Below, in pieces: positions 11,308 to 23,933 of a DNA stretch of 64,000 nt. The notes under the pieces are model-generated. The model ran no database searches and was not told the DNA's origin. It saw nothing but the letters and a program-made list of their open reading frames with translations. The position numbers and the translations under genes are program-made. Every line of letters begins with the position of its first letter. Positions within the stretch are counted from its first letter, which is position 1. The DNA is from Labia minor. Its lineage: Eukaryota > Arthropoda > Insecta > Dermaptera > Spongiphoridae. The DNA lies in the NCBI GenBank assembly GCA_963082975.1, contig OY720350.1:45834734-45898733 (forward strand), given 5' to 3'.

Positions 11308-11945
11308 AATAAGTTGACCTGTGGCCAGGTCCGAACCGACCGACGGTTTGAAGTAAATTAATTAGCAGCTACAGAAACAATTTCAAATAATTTTAATATA
11401 TCTATTAATGTAATCAAAAACAGATATGGATACATAAATAATAAATATAAATATTTTTAATTTTATTTTATTTATAATATATATGCAAGACCAGACTGTG
11501 ACGTCATGAATGGCTGGATGACGTCATATAATTTTAAATCAAGAAAAAACTAATAAATATGATTTTCCCGAGGATAAAACCAATACAAAGTGCATGATTC
11601 GTGATGATATATAAAAAAATCTCCTTATGTGAAATTTGGTGTGAAAATAACCCTTCCCTTCCTATCGTCGATCGCTAATACTACCACTTCCGGTTTCCGG
11701 ATTTGCACCAAAAGTTGATCAATTCATCCCACTGATGCATTAAGTAAATATACCAAATTTCATCAAAATCCGTTCAGCCGTTCAGGCTGTACACATCTAT
11801 ACGGACGGACGGACAAACGGACAGACATCATGCTAAAAATACTTTTTTCTGTTAAGAAAATGCATGATTCGTGGAGATATGTAAAAATCTCCACATGTGA
11901 AATTTGGTGTGAAAACAATACCTCCCTTACTATCGTCGGTCGGTA
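11308..11945 (-). mobile_element. Family A element, complete copy downstream in tandem
   Basis: Complete from hairpin end (11308) to 5' tip (inverse TTACCGACCGACG, 11945). Both CRE octamers and both 'accaaatttcaca' modules are intact. It is close to the family consensus. Confidence 0.88.
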
Positions 11946-13094
11946 AAAATTAGTAAGAATTAACAAAAAATTAAACGACAAATCAGATGAAAAAATTTCA
12001 AATATTTTAAAGGAACACAAATCAAAAAAATATCGTAAAAATACTATGAAATTATACATCCCTTAAATGTATATATATATATATATACAAATTTTGCTAG
12101 TATAATAAGATAAGATATTAAATGTGATACCTAAAACATAATAGTCTACATTAAATTTCAAATATTTTTAATATCATCCATTACAAGCGCCATATAAATT
12201 GTTTGTTTAATAAAAAAAAAATTACATAATTCATGGTTTAGATAGCAAACTAATGACATTTGTTTGTTAATATTAATATATTAACAGTTGTATTAAAAAA
12301 AAGTAATTGGTTAATATTCAAATTATCTTTCTTATTTTTATTCATTTGATTAGTAATATTTAAGCATAGAAAATGTGTTCTATGTGTGATATTGAGAATT
12401 TATTTAAAAAGTGCTCAGCAAAGAGAAAATTTTAAATAACCCTCATATATAATAAATCTTAAGTATTTCTATTATCTGAATTATTCATTCAGATCTAAAA
12501 AATTCTTAGTAAAGGCGTATTATTAATTTCTCTATTTTAATAATTGAAATGAGTAAAATTTATATCATTTTTTATTATTTAAAATTTTTTTTTCATTTTT
12601 AGATTCTTTTCCTGATTTATTTTACTTAATATTGTTAGAACAATAACCAAAGGTGGGAAATAAAAAATATCTCCCGGCAACGAAAGTACGTGCCTAAAGT
12701 GTCAATTGATTTAAATTGGAATATACAACCCAAATAATAAAAAAAAAATAAAATAAAAAAAGAAATATCATGACATTTATATACAATTACATGGTTATAT
12801 GCCTGTACATTCTGGGAGGGTTCATTCAGTATCTGTCGCAGAAACTTTAGGAACTAATTTCCGGCAAAGTCCAATCATTTTCTATATACACTTCTACCCC
12901 ATATATTCTATTAAATTTAAAATATTACTATTTGTTAACCGAAAGTCTTTTTTTTTTGTTAGAAAGTTTGTTGTTGCCCTTTTTATTATATCCAATACCT
13001 TTAGCAAATATGCTATCAGTATAATTTTATTTTATAATTTATTGATATATTTGTGGTAAATATACGATGATTCACAAGTCTATATGTTCTATTT
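11946..13094. other. AT-rich spacer with Helitron-like tip
   Basis: A (TA)n tract followed by 'acaaattttgctagtataataagataagata' at about 12080-12112 repeats the family C tail (5530-5562). The rest is AT-rich. The 86-codon frame at 12799-13059 is not recognised and sits in low-complexity T-rich DNA. Confidence 0.5.
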
Positions 13095-13175
13095 CAGGTG
13101 TGGCCAAACTTTTAGCTTTTAGGGGCTACTTTTTGAATAAAATATAGTCTGCGGTCGACTATGGATATGGGCAAA
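13095..13175 (+). mobile_element. Single hAT-like terminal sequence
   Basis: CAGGTGTGGCCAAACTTTTAG followed by 'gggctactttttgaataaaatatag' resembles the terminal sequence of hAT MITEs (CAGGNGTGGCCAAAC type). I did not find a matching inverted end or 8-bp duplication nearby, so this is a one-ended relic. Confidence 0.45.
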
Positions 13176-15090
13176 TAATTTTAAAATATTTAGAAGATAA
13201 TTAAAGAAGTCAATATATCGCCGATTTAAATTGCAAACCTCCACTTTTGGTCAAAAATTACATTTTCACACTATTAGGTAGAGAAAAACACCTTACATTG
13301 GCTATGAAACACTTTCGCTTGAGCGAAACAGAATGAATTGAAATGTTGAATCTTGAATATGATTATCTATTTATGTAATAAATAAATATTTGATTTTTTT
13401 TATTTTAATTCTATTATTTACATTTACTTCTATTATATATATATATATATTGTAATATATAATCCTAAAAAATACATTTTTTATGTATATAATAATGCGA
13501 AAGCTAGAACTTTCATTTTTGAACACATTGTGCTAAATTAAAGAAAAGGACGTTTGGTCATGGGACATGTTGTATGCACGTGTACAGGGACCCATCCATG
13601 TGTTCAAGAGGGGGGAAGGTTTCATTATTGGTGAAAATGATATTTGAGTTAGTCTTGATCAAGGTTTGAGAAATAGGAGACGAACATTTTTCCTGGCTGG
13701 AAGGGCATCTCATACACAACCCCTTTTTTGAGAAATGTTGCTGCACAATCGATGTCCCAGTTAAATCCGCCGGACGACACTCAAGACTCAAGTCTCCAAT
13801 GAATTCTCAATTCCTTAACTACACAATATACTAACTGTGGTCGACCATTGGTAATTAATCATTAATTATAATTGCAATTGCTAAAATATAAATTAAAGTT
13901 CTTTTAATTTATATTTATATCTTTTTTTACGGTACCTTTCAATATATTTTAATTTCATATTAATTTCATTATTATCTATTTTTGTAATATTATTACTCCT
14001 AGTTTATTAAATAAATAATTTTTAGTTATAAATTTATATATAGCATTTTTAATTGAACCTATTCAATCTTATAATTTCCCTAATCAACCTACGCGGATTC
14101 ATAAACCATTTAATTATTCTAAATTCTTTCCAGAGTGCTACCAATTAATTAAACTAATTTTATAACCCATTTTTTCTCATAAAATACCTACCCCCTTATA
14201 TTTTATACACGACAATATATATATATATATATATTAATTGAATATAACAAGTAGGTTATTTATCTTATATAATAATATAATTATCTATTTATTATGTAAT
14301 AAATAAATATATTTTATATATATATTATTTTTGATCAACGAATAAAAAAACTAAAATATATAATATGTTTGTAATAAAGTGCTAAAAAATGGGAAAAAAT
14401 AATATATTATTAATTATATAGTCAAATACTAAAATATAGAAAGGTTAAATCAATAATATATTTATATATGTTCTTAGATATATGAAAGATTCGTTAGTTT
14501 TAATTATTATAATAATATTAATAAAAAGAAAATTGTAAATGGAAGGGCTGTTATTTTTCATTTAAATTTATAACTTCAATTAAAATAAATACTTAATTTT
14601 GGAATGGATATGAAAGGAGGGGGAGGTAGATGCGAAATTTGGGTAGAGTAGAGTAGTCTAGGAGTAAATGGTGTTTTGAGAAAGGGAAACCCTTGGATAA
14701 AAAGTATATAAATTATCGGGATAAGAAAAATATATAAATATATGGTATATAAAAGATGTAATAACATATAGGATGATTATGATCTAAAATTATTTTTTAA
14801 TAAATTTAAAAATAATATCCTGGGTAACGGGTAGATTCTTTTCTATAATCCCAGTAGAAAAGAATTCTATTTCAGGGATTTGCGTCCCTGCCCTCACGTG
14901 AGCTCATGATTTCTTCTAAACACCTCTTCTACCTGGAGGAATCATGTCCTTTACCCATTGACGCCTTTCCATCCATTCCCTTACTCTTAGTCTACCCCCC
15001 CCTCCCCTGATCATTCAAAAAATCAAATTTATTTGGATGAAGGAGAATACCTAGCATAGCTTCATTAAAAAGAAAAAAAATTGAAATCTT
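13176..15090. other. Mostly AT-rich; two higher-complexity blocks
   Basis: A GC-richer block at 13540-13800 carries a 77-codon minus-strand frame (13558-13791) that I do not recognise. It could be repeat-derived. A second block at 14820-15010 contains an 11-bp hairpin (14835-14845 with 14855-14865) and C-rich text near 14992-15008. (TA)n lies at 13432-13450 and 14212-14234. No supported gene. Confidence 0.45.
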
Positions 15091-15096
15091 GTCTCT

Positions 15097-15122
15097 TATA
15101 GGAGACTCTTTAGTCTCCTATA
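15097..15122. repeat. 11-bp-stem hairpin
   Basis: TATAGGAGACT at 15097-15107 pairs perfectly with AGTCTCCTATA at 15112-15122 across a 4-base loop. It abuts the next hairpin. Confidence 0.85.
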
Positions 15123-15164
15123 TATATATGAATTAACCCCCGACGGGGGTTAATTCATATATAT
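15122..15164. repeat. Perfect 20-bp-stem hairpin
   Basis: The arms at 15122-15141 and 15145-15164 are exactly complementary, with loop GAC. The inner stem is AATTAACCCCC/GGGGGTTAATT. It directly adjoins the preceding hairpin. The function is unknown. It may be a transposon terminus or a cruciform-prone sequence. Confidence 0.9.
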
Positions 15165-18100
15165 CCAGATTACGTCAATTCTCCGATTAGCAAAACCCGG
15201 TATATTCACGAGTGAGACATAGTCTTATATGCCTCTGAGAGGACCCACCTCTCCTACGCTTCATACTAGTAAAAATTTGGAACTCATATTTATAGAACGA
15301 TTTGGAAAATTAGCAGAAACACTTCTATTCAATTGGATTCAGTTTATACAAATTAATAACAAAATTTCATAAAAAATGAATAAAAGTAAAAAGATACAAC
15401 AGAATTTTCGCCAGATTTTCAATAAAATGGATTTTTAGTGAAATATAAATGAAAATTATAATTAATTTTTATTTGGTATCATGTTTACACTTGAAATAAA
15501 CATTTTCTGATAACAATATATAAAACGCATATCAAAATACTCGTTATTCAATGTAGATTCATTTTCACTAGCATTATATAATTTTATGATGCTTCCTTAA
15601 TTAAATATTAATTATTGAATTTTGACAGATGCAATGTGATTTCGGCTGCCATGTTGAATGACGTCGAATCTTTTGATTAATTATATTAAATGATTATTCT
15701 TTGCATATCTCTTCTCTCAATACAAGATTATCTTTGATTCTTGTATTTCTTGTATTATAACTATTTCCATGATCATTTTTCTTTGTTTAATCAATATTTA
15801 ATGAATAAAGTCTTTACCCTGTATTGCTTATGGGCTGAATTTTCGTAGCCTTCAAGTGGATTTCTTTCCTATGTTTTTACTAGTTGATAATACAGTCGCA
15901 CCGGATTGAACTGTGACTAGTAATTCTTTTGTCTGAGTTCAAATCTTTCAATTTGTTTATTTTTTATAATTTTATTCTTTAGATTTTTTTTAATAATATA
16001 ATAATAAATGTTAATATAATATTATTTAAATTAATTATTATTGATATTAATTAATTTTATTAGTATTATGTTAATTAATTAATTCCTTAGATAATAAAAA
16101 TTCAAAAGAAAATAAAAATACATATATACATATACATTAATATTTATTTATTTATTTTATCTTATTTTTTCAAATCATCCCTTTTTAGATTTCAAATCGA
16201 TTCTATCACTAATTTTGAAAATATTACCTTTCTTATTATAATATCTAGTCACTTTTCACTGATATATTAATTATATATATTTAATAAATTTCGCCCCCAC
16301 CTCCAATGCTTTGCTTCTCGGTGACCTTGAAGGGGACAGCATAGCAATCTCTTGCTTACCCCCAATGGATGAGATTCAACTTCCTTTGAATTTATTTTCA
16401 ACTTGTTGAAAATACTATAAAAACATTTCTTCTTCTAGATTGTCAAATAATTGACTACTGAATAAGAATTTTTATATTTCTATGTTTCTATATTAATATG
16501 AGTGGGGCATGTGAGGTAGATTGAATATAAAAGAGTATAGGGATGAGTAAAAAGTATTTTATTTTTTTTTTAATTTACTCATCTTAGCAATAAAAATAAA
16601 TGTATAGAAAATAAATGAAAGTATATACAAATTTGTATAGTTAGTAGAATATTGAATTTTTTTTAATTACACCCCTGCAATGTTGACAATTGGTCTGGTT
16701 TCAGTCAGAATATTACATCATAGTCAGTCATTTTTAACTCATTCTTTATTCCAATAGTATTGAACCTCTGTGAATCCTGGAGTTTAGGAACGTTTTTCAA
16801 ATATTTGAATGTTTAAATTATTTACTTGCACTTAGCCTACTGTAGAAGTCCACAAACATGAAAAGGTTGAAGAACATAGCCCTATTTCAATGAGTATTTT
16901 ATTTTTGGTATCCAAAATTGAAAATTAACAAGTACATTATGCCAAAAGTTTTTTAATTAATGAAAAGAATTATTAATAATAACGAATTAAGAAAAAATAG
17001 TTTTATTCACTTTACTTCTAAAATATTTTAATAGTAATGATTTTTTATAAAATATATTATATCTTACATTCTTCATTTTTGATGTTGGTGAATTTTGTTT
17101 TTAAATATAACTCTATTATAGTTTCTATTTTAATGATAGTGTCTCTACTAAATTCCCATTTAGATTACTTTGGCTAATAATTAAAATTGATACACCAGTG
17201 AAATGCAAATTTCATTAAGATAATTATTTGCAGCGATATATTTTAAATAATATGCATTATTAATTTGTAATAATTATTTATTTTCAATATAATTGAATAA
17301 TAGTTTGTTTTGTTTTTTTTTTAAAGTAATTTAATTTTATGAATTAATAGAAACTGATAATAATACTAATTATATGTTTTTGTTATTCATATGCCTGCCT
17401 TCAAAAATTCAAATATTTTTATTACATAAAATTTGCATAAATTTTCGTTGAAATTTTTTTCATTTGTTTAACAAAGTAGGTGAAATAATTGATCGTGCTA
17501 ATAAATTAGTACTTAACCTGCTTTTTATTTAATAAAATCAAGTTTCTTAGAAATGTCAGAATATTAGAAAACAAAGTTTCAAGCTTTTGCTTTGCTTTTA
17601 ATTAAAAATTTATCTGAAAACTTTTAATTAAAAACATACGTACTCTGTCAGTAAGTGAAAAAATAAAGAAAAAAAAATGGAAGCAAAAATATAAAAAATA
17701 AGTGAAAAGAATAGAATTTAATGATGTTTATTTATAACGATATTTATTTCTTGTTAACAAATCTAAAAATAATATTCTAATGAACTATTAGATAAAAAAT
17801 GAATGAATTATGGATTTTAATTATACAAATCTAAATGAAGTAACGAATCAGAATGAAATTTTTACACAGATAGGTGTAATTTTATATAAAAAACCTGATG
17901 TATTTTTCATTTTAATAATTTTAAAGAAAATAAATAAAAATTATCATCTATACTAATTTATCCACTATATTTAGAAAATATAAGAATTTTAAACATATTT
18001 CTTACTCACAGCATCCTGCCCGTACACCTTTACCAACATCTTATGGGTTTCTGTCGCTGTTTTGCCCAATTTTTTAAAAAAAAGGAAAAAATGAACCTCC

Positions 18101-18215
18101 TAACCAATTGTCAAAGCTGGTTTATTGGGGGCAAAATGTTCAAATTGCCCACTTTAATACAAAATAAAACTTACTATGCATATAAGATAATTCTAAAGTT
18201 CTTATTCTTTAATTT
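15165..18215. other. Long AT-rich stretch, intron or intergenic
   Basis: I see no gene. A tRNA-like block (15891-15952) is listed separately. Short higher-complexity text at 16290-16385 ('cccccacctccaatgctttgc') is unassigned. Confidence 0.5.
15891..15952 (+). repeat. Weak tRNA-like block
   Basis: A B-box match GAGTTCAAATCT lies about 40 bases after an A-box-like 'agtcgcaccggattg'. The arms do not fold into a convincing tRNA, so this is at best a decayed SINE head. Confidence 0.25.
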
Positions 18216-18870
18216 TTACCGACCGACGATAGTAAGGGAGGTATTGTTTTCACACCAAATTTCACATGTAGAGATTTTTACATATCTCCACGAATCATGC
18301 ATTTTCTTAACAGAAAAAAGTATTTTTAGCATGATGTCTGTCCGTCTGTCCATCCGTCCGTATAGATGTGTACAGCTAGAACGGCTCAACGAATTTTGAT
18401 GAAATTTGGTATATTTACTTAATGCATCAGTGGGATGAATTGATCAAATTTTGGTGCAAATCCGGAAACCGGAAGTGGTAGTATTAGCGATCGACGATAG
18501 GAAGGGAAGGGTTATTTTCTCACCAAATTTCATATGAGGAGATTTTTTTATATATCACCACGAATCATACACTTTGTATTGGTTTTATCCTCGGGAAAAT
18601 CATATTTATTAGTTTTTTCTTGATTTAAAATTATATGACCTCATCCAGCCATTCATGACGTCACAGCCTGGTCTTACATATATATTATATATTATATAAA
18701 TAAAATTAAATAAATAAATAAAATAAAATTAAAAATATTTATGTTATATGCCTATCTGTTTTTTATTACATTAATAGATATATTAAATTATTTGAAATTG
18801 TTTCTGAAGCTAGAAATTAATTTACTCCAAACTGTCGGTCGGTTCGGACCTGGCCACAGGTCAACTTATT
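18216..18870 (+). mobile_element. Family A element, copy 7 (two-ended)
   Basis: TTACCGACCGACG start, hairpin end CCTGGCCACAGGTCAACTTATT. The first CRE octamer is mutated (tgacctca) and the second is intact. An AAATAAATAAA expansion near 18705-18722 lengthens the 3' part. Open frames across the 5' half are repeat translation. Confidence 0.88.
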
Positions 18871-21299
18871 TAGGAATTGGTATGATTGTCTTATAACTGT
18901 CTCATATTCACAAACTTTGTACTTTAATTGTTTTTAAAGGTCTTTCTGTAACATTTTAAGTAAGATGCGTTAATTTTTAATGTTTTTATGGAAGTGCTGA
19001 AAGGTTTGTTGCATAAATACAGGCGCAGCAAAGATTATGAATTCTTTTATAAAGATTAAAGGGAAATGAAAGAGAAGTTGATAGTTTCAGGCTTTAAAAA
19101 TGTAATATAATTTTGTTTTTATGTTGAATCCACTTGCATCTGTACATTTTAACTTTTTAATAGAAATTTGAAATTTATGAATGAATGTTCAATTAGCTAT
19201 TTGCATATGATTGATTGCTAATTAATCTAATGATAAATGAACTACCAATGATATGTTTTCTATTACAATACCTACCAAAACCAAACCAGATCCACTTTTT
19301 GTCCGTATCTATTCTATTGGTTATATTAGGAATGGGGAAGTGGTTCAGATTGAAGGGACGAGTCAGAAGGGCATAAAGAGAGACAGAATGAAGGAGAGAT
19401 AGACAGGACGATTTGAATAAAAGTGATGGATGATGAGACATCACTCATCAGCAGACGACTTTTGCTATGGACAAGGGATCAGATAAATGCTGCGAGGTAT
19501 CAAATTGAAATGGGAAAGTCTAATTCAAATAAAATAGACAATATTCCGATCGCAACGATTTTGAACCAATAGCAATTTAAAGTTTTTTTTTTTTTATTTT
19601 TTGGAAGCGAGAATGTAAATAGAAATGTTTAATTAAGTTAAAAAGGAAATGAAACCCATCACTTGAAAAGGTTAAATGAACACATTAATTGAATTGTATA
19701 TATTCTCTGTTTATTTTACTTCTATTTATTATATGCATATATATAGTAAGTAAGTTATATATATATATATATATAAAATATATAATAAACAAATTTTAGT
19801 TATTTAAAAAAATTAATCAAATTTATACAAAATTTCACTTACCCTGATTTTAAGTTATTGTTACCTAGAAAAGTTTACAAAAGGTCTGTTTTTGCACCTT
19901 TCAGACACAAATAATTATATTTTAAACTTTTATGGAGACACGAAGAGTAAAATTAAATTAAAGAGTAAAATAGTAAATATTAAAATTGCATATTTTTAAA
20001 AAAATATAATATATATATATATATATATGTTAATTAAAAGAATATAACAATAAATTTTAATGATTAATAATATGAAATAATATAAATATAAATCAATAAT
20101 ATTAAATTAAATTTATCTATATATATTATAAAAAAATTATAATTAAATAAAAAAAAAAATAAATTCTCAACTAAAGAAAAGAAAACAAAAACGAAAAATA
20201 AATTCCGACAACACAAAAAAAAAGTAATAATTATATAAAAATTGAAAAATTAATTAATTAAAAATCCAAAACAAATAGAAGACAAAAATAAACCATTTGA
20301 AAGAGAGGAGAATGTTTAATTATTATATATTCTTAAAAAATTTAGTTTTGAAGTGATTAACAAATTTATTTATTTGCCAAGTTGAAAATATTATATAAAC
20401 ATATATGATTAAATCATAAATATTTTATAGAAATAAATTATTTAGCTTTTATTTGATTCAATTGAGTAAAATGATAAATCATTTAACATGATTATTATTT
20501 GCATTTAATTTACATATTAGATTTATTTATTATTAATGAAGCGCCATTTTCCTTTGAATCCTTACACCTTTTTTTTATTTCCTAATCTTTTATTAGTAAG
20601 TTATATAAAATTATTACAAAGGTTGGTTAAAATAGACTCACTTCTAAATTAATTTTCTATAAAAATCACTTTTAGAGGTATTAAAGTGCGAATTCCTTTA
20701 ATTCAGTAGGGATTGTCCGAAAGGGGATTATAACTTGGTCATTAATTTTATAAACCAGTTTCTCCGGAGCTTTTCGACTTATAGTTAAATATATTGAAGT
20801 ATTGAACTTTCCTCTAAAGCCAAAATGTAGGGCCGTGATTTTTGATTCCAAATTTAATGAGTATTCCTACTTCCAACATTAAAGGCATTATCTGTATTTT
20901 TATTTTATTTTTTATACTAATTTTTTATAGATGTTAGTAATAAACATTATTTTAAAAATTCATAATATAGTGAAAAAAAAGATTTTTTATATTTTATGAT
21001 GAAGAATTATGAAGAAAGAACATATTTAAATTTTTTAAGATTTTTTTTTATATGTGCGTATAAATATATAATATATATTCGTTCTCACCCTTTTTTTAGT
21101 AGGATTAGTACTTTTATGTTCTGGCCTCATAAAAGAGATTATCCATTTGGTCAATTAAAAATAACAGAGGGTTATAAAAGGAAAAACAATAAAATCCTTA
21201 TGTTCATTCAAAATGGGTGTTTATTATTTTTATAATCCTTCCTGGATGATGCATTTTCCAATTAACTCGTTCTCTGAGATTTATTGGTCAACCCACTCC
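18871..21299. other. AT-rich stretch without recognisable gene
   Basis: (TA)n tracts at 19754-19776 and 20009-20029 and A-rich runs near 20140-20220. The 83-codon minus frame at 19193-19444 and 79-codon frame at 20996-21235 are not recognised and lack splice or family support. Confidence 0.5.
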
Positions 21300-21453
21300 A
21301 GCGTTGGTATATATTGGTGGTTAGCTCTTCTCTTCCGCGAGGATCGGGTAAAACGCCCCTCCCGTTGACGTCGACGTGTGTATTTTTCTCGAGAGACTAC
21401 TCACTCAGGCAACGTCTGCTGGAAGAGAGACACCGACACACGAATCCAACGTG
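21300..21453 (+). promoter_or_regulatory. Candidate promoter and 5' exon ending in a splice donor
   Basis: A GC-richer block in an AT-rich landscape. A TATA-like 'ggtatatattgg' at about 21306-21317 is followed by pyrimidine-rich and CG-containing text, an initiator-like 'actcactcagg' near 21409, and a donor CGTG|GTAAGC at 21453/21454. No clear coding frame runs through it, so it would be 5' UTR. It lies on the same strand as the LHFPL-type exon 17 kb downstream, but no link is demonstrated. Confidence 0.3.
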
Positions 21454-22469
21454 GTAAGCTTTTCTAGTTGGTAGTGGAGGAATGGAAGGGAGGCGGTGTC
21501 GGTTGTGGTGGTGTTGTATACGGGGGAAGTGAATGAGATTTATGCCCCTGGTGCCTTGTGGAAATTGAACCCGGTGTTAAGCCTGAATGTGTATCAAACA
21601 ACTTGATTAATTCCCAAGCTGTGCTGAGAATTAATACAATGTTACAAACAATAAAATAAATAAATAAAAAAAAATTATAACATTAATAAAAAAAGAATCA
21701 AAAAAAAAAAAAATAATTTTGAAAAATTTATAATTTATAAAAATGATGAATAGATAAAAGATAAAATAGAGTACAGGGTCGCCATGTAACATTTTTTTTT
21801 TAAATGCAATAAAACAAAAACGTTTGGATGAAGTTTCAAATTTAATTTTTTAAGTAATAAATATATTTATAGATGAATTGAAATATTGATTCATGACATA
21901 ATTTTAAAATTTTAAAAAATTATTAAATATAATAAAATTACTTAGGTAAAGTTAATTTTCACATCTATTTATTTTTATAAATTCATATAACTTTATATAT
22001 ATTTAATTATAATTTTATATAAATTAATTAGAAATTAAAATATTGAAAAAGCTTAGAATTTACAAAAAATTGCTTCTAGTTAAGAGTAACTTAATATTAA
22101 GTAAATTAATATTAATATAATATTAATATTTACCTAGTATTTGGTTGGAAGTCTGTATGTAAAATGTTTTCATTCATTTTATTTCAATCAGTATATTTCA
22201 TAAAACTTGTATATGTATATCTATCTATCGATCATGAAACGCGAAGATATGCAAAAATTTTTAAATTCTGAGCAGACAAAACTGTAAAAATTAAAATTTA
22301 TAAAATTTATAAAATTTATATACCTGGAAAAAAAAATATAGATCTTTTTAGCGAAAAATAAAAAGAAAAAAAAGAAAATATTAATTGAATTAATAAAAAA
22401 GACAAAAAAAGTAAATAAAATTCAAAAAGAAAGTATTAAATTAATAATTGTTTCTCTGGAGGGACAAAA

Positions 22470-22509
<40 letters not shown>

Positions 22510-23348
22510 CAACATTTCTGGAAAATGCAACATCCTCAGCTCAGCTCAGGAGTTACCTAAGAATCTAATTTATTTTTTATTTTTCATCATTTGAGGTACC
22601 CATCACCTCAGAAAAATTTGGTTACCTTACTCCTTGTATTTTAAGCTCTGGTTTTTGCGTACGGACGGACAGACTGTCGTATTAAATATATAGATTTAAT
22701 ATATTTTCTAAATATATTATAGAACTGATTAGTTAATTTCATAAGTATACAATAAGAAAAAAAAATGTTAGTAATAATTTTTCTACATTCAAGTAGAAAT
22801 TGCTAGGAGAAATGTTTTTTATATTCTTCTCACATTTCTTACATGAGCACTAATTTGAAACGAGAGAAAATTCATTAACAGAACCTAAAATGAAACTCAC
22901 AATCAAGAACAGAATCCTAGTAGGGAGTCTTTTCTTAAATGATTATATATATATATATATATATATATATTCTATATATAATTGAGAAAATACTTCTAAT
23001 TGGGTCGTGTTCTCTCAGTCAAGCAATATCGGCTTTTACAGTTTACCGTGTAAGGGAAAATTGAGGGTAGATGGGACATTGGAATCTGACTTCGACACTT
23101 GAATGGAGAGCTACAAATGAAGGTGGAGAACTTAACTTATACTAAAATGACTTTCAAAGCTAAATGAAACCAAAACTATTATAAGAAATAAAACACAGAT
23201 AGATATATTAATTAGAATTCTGACAGCCGAAATAGATTACTTGTTAAGTTCATTCAATTTTAAGTTTAAATAAGTTCCTTATAAGAAAATATTGTAATTA
23301 AAGTTCATTAATTGGTTTAATTTGAATTATATTTATTTTAAAAATTAG
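21454..23348. other. AT-rich stretch with long TA microsatellites
   Basis: G/T-rich text at 21470-21540, then AT-rich DNA. (TA)n at about 22472-22507 and 22944-22969. A 'gtacggacggacagac' phrase near 22659 resembles the tetranucleotide tract of family A but the surrounding sequence does not match. Confidence 0.5.
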
Positions 23349-23933
23349 CTGGAGTGTCTCCACTCGATTATCTCGCAAATTTGAATTCGATTAAATAACA
23401 TAATATATTATATTTAAATTAAATTTAATTAATTATAAATTATAAATAATAAATATTAAACCAGCGCATGTTTGGCCTTTTATTGATGGCACCATGGCAC
23501 GTGTTGGCGCGTGAGATTTGCAGTGTTAAAAAATTAATTCTGGTACTTTCAGCGATTCAATCAAGCTGAAATTCTATATATAGCAGTTTTATACAATTAT
23601 TAATCATGTGAAAAATTATCAAACATATATTTTTATTTTTACGGTCACTTTAGAGGAAAAAAAATCAAAACGTTGTAGGTAATGACCCTCTTCCGATTTT
23701 TGAATAATGTCCCTGTACCAAATTTTATCATTCTAGCTCAAACCGTTTTTGCGTAATCTTGACTACATACATACACACACACATACACACATACACACAC
23801 ACACACAGACATTTTTCTCAACCTTAGTGAAAATGATTCAGGAACCTTCAAAACGTATAAAAACATCAAAATCTCAACATCGAAAATTTTCATGATCGCA
23901 ATACTATCTCTGGCGAGATAGTAATAACAAGCT
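23349..23933 (-). mobile_element. Family B Helentron-like element, copy 3 (two-ended)
   Basis: Inverse orientation: the 3' hairpin end 'ggagtgtctccactcgattatctcgc' is at left and the palindromic 5' end TACTATCTCTGGCGAGATAGTA is at right. A (CA)n tract at 23767-23808 interrupts the middle. The segment 'gagctacatttctcaaaag...' found in other copies is deleted. Confidence 0.85.

Noticed and set aside
12799-13059. 86-codon hydrophobic frame
   Set aside because: Low-complexity T-rich translation gives apparent membrane segments by composition alone.
13558-13791. 77-codon minus-strand frame in a GC-richer block
   Set aside because: No recognisable family, no splice context and no membrane or domain signature. 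Kept only as an unassigned block.
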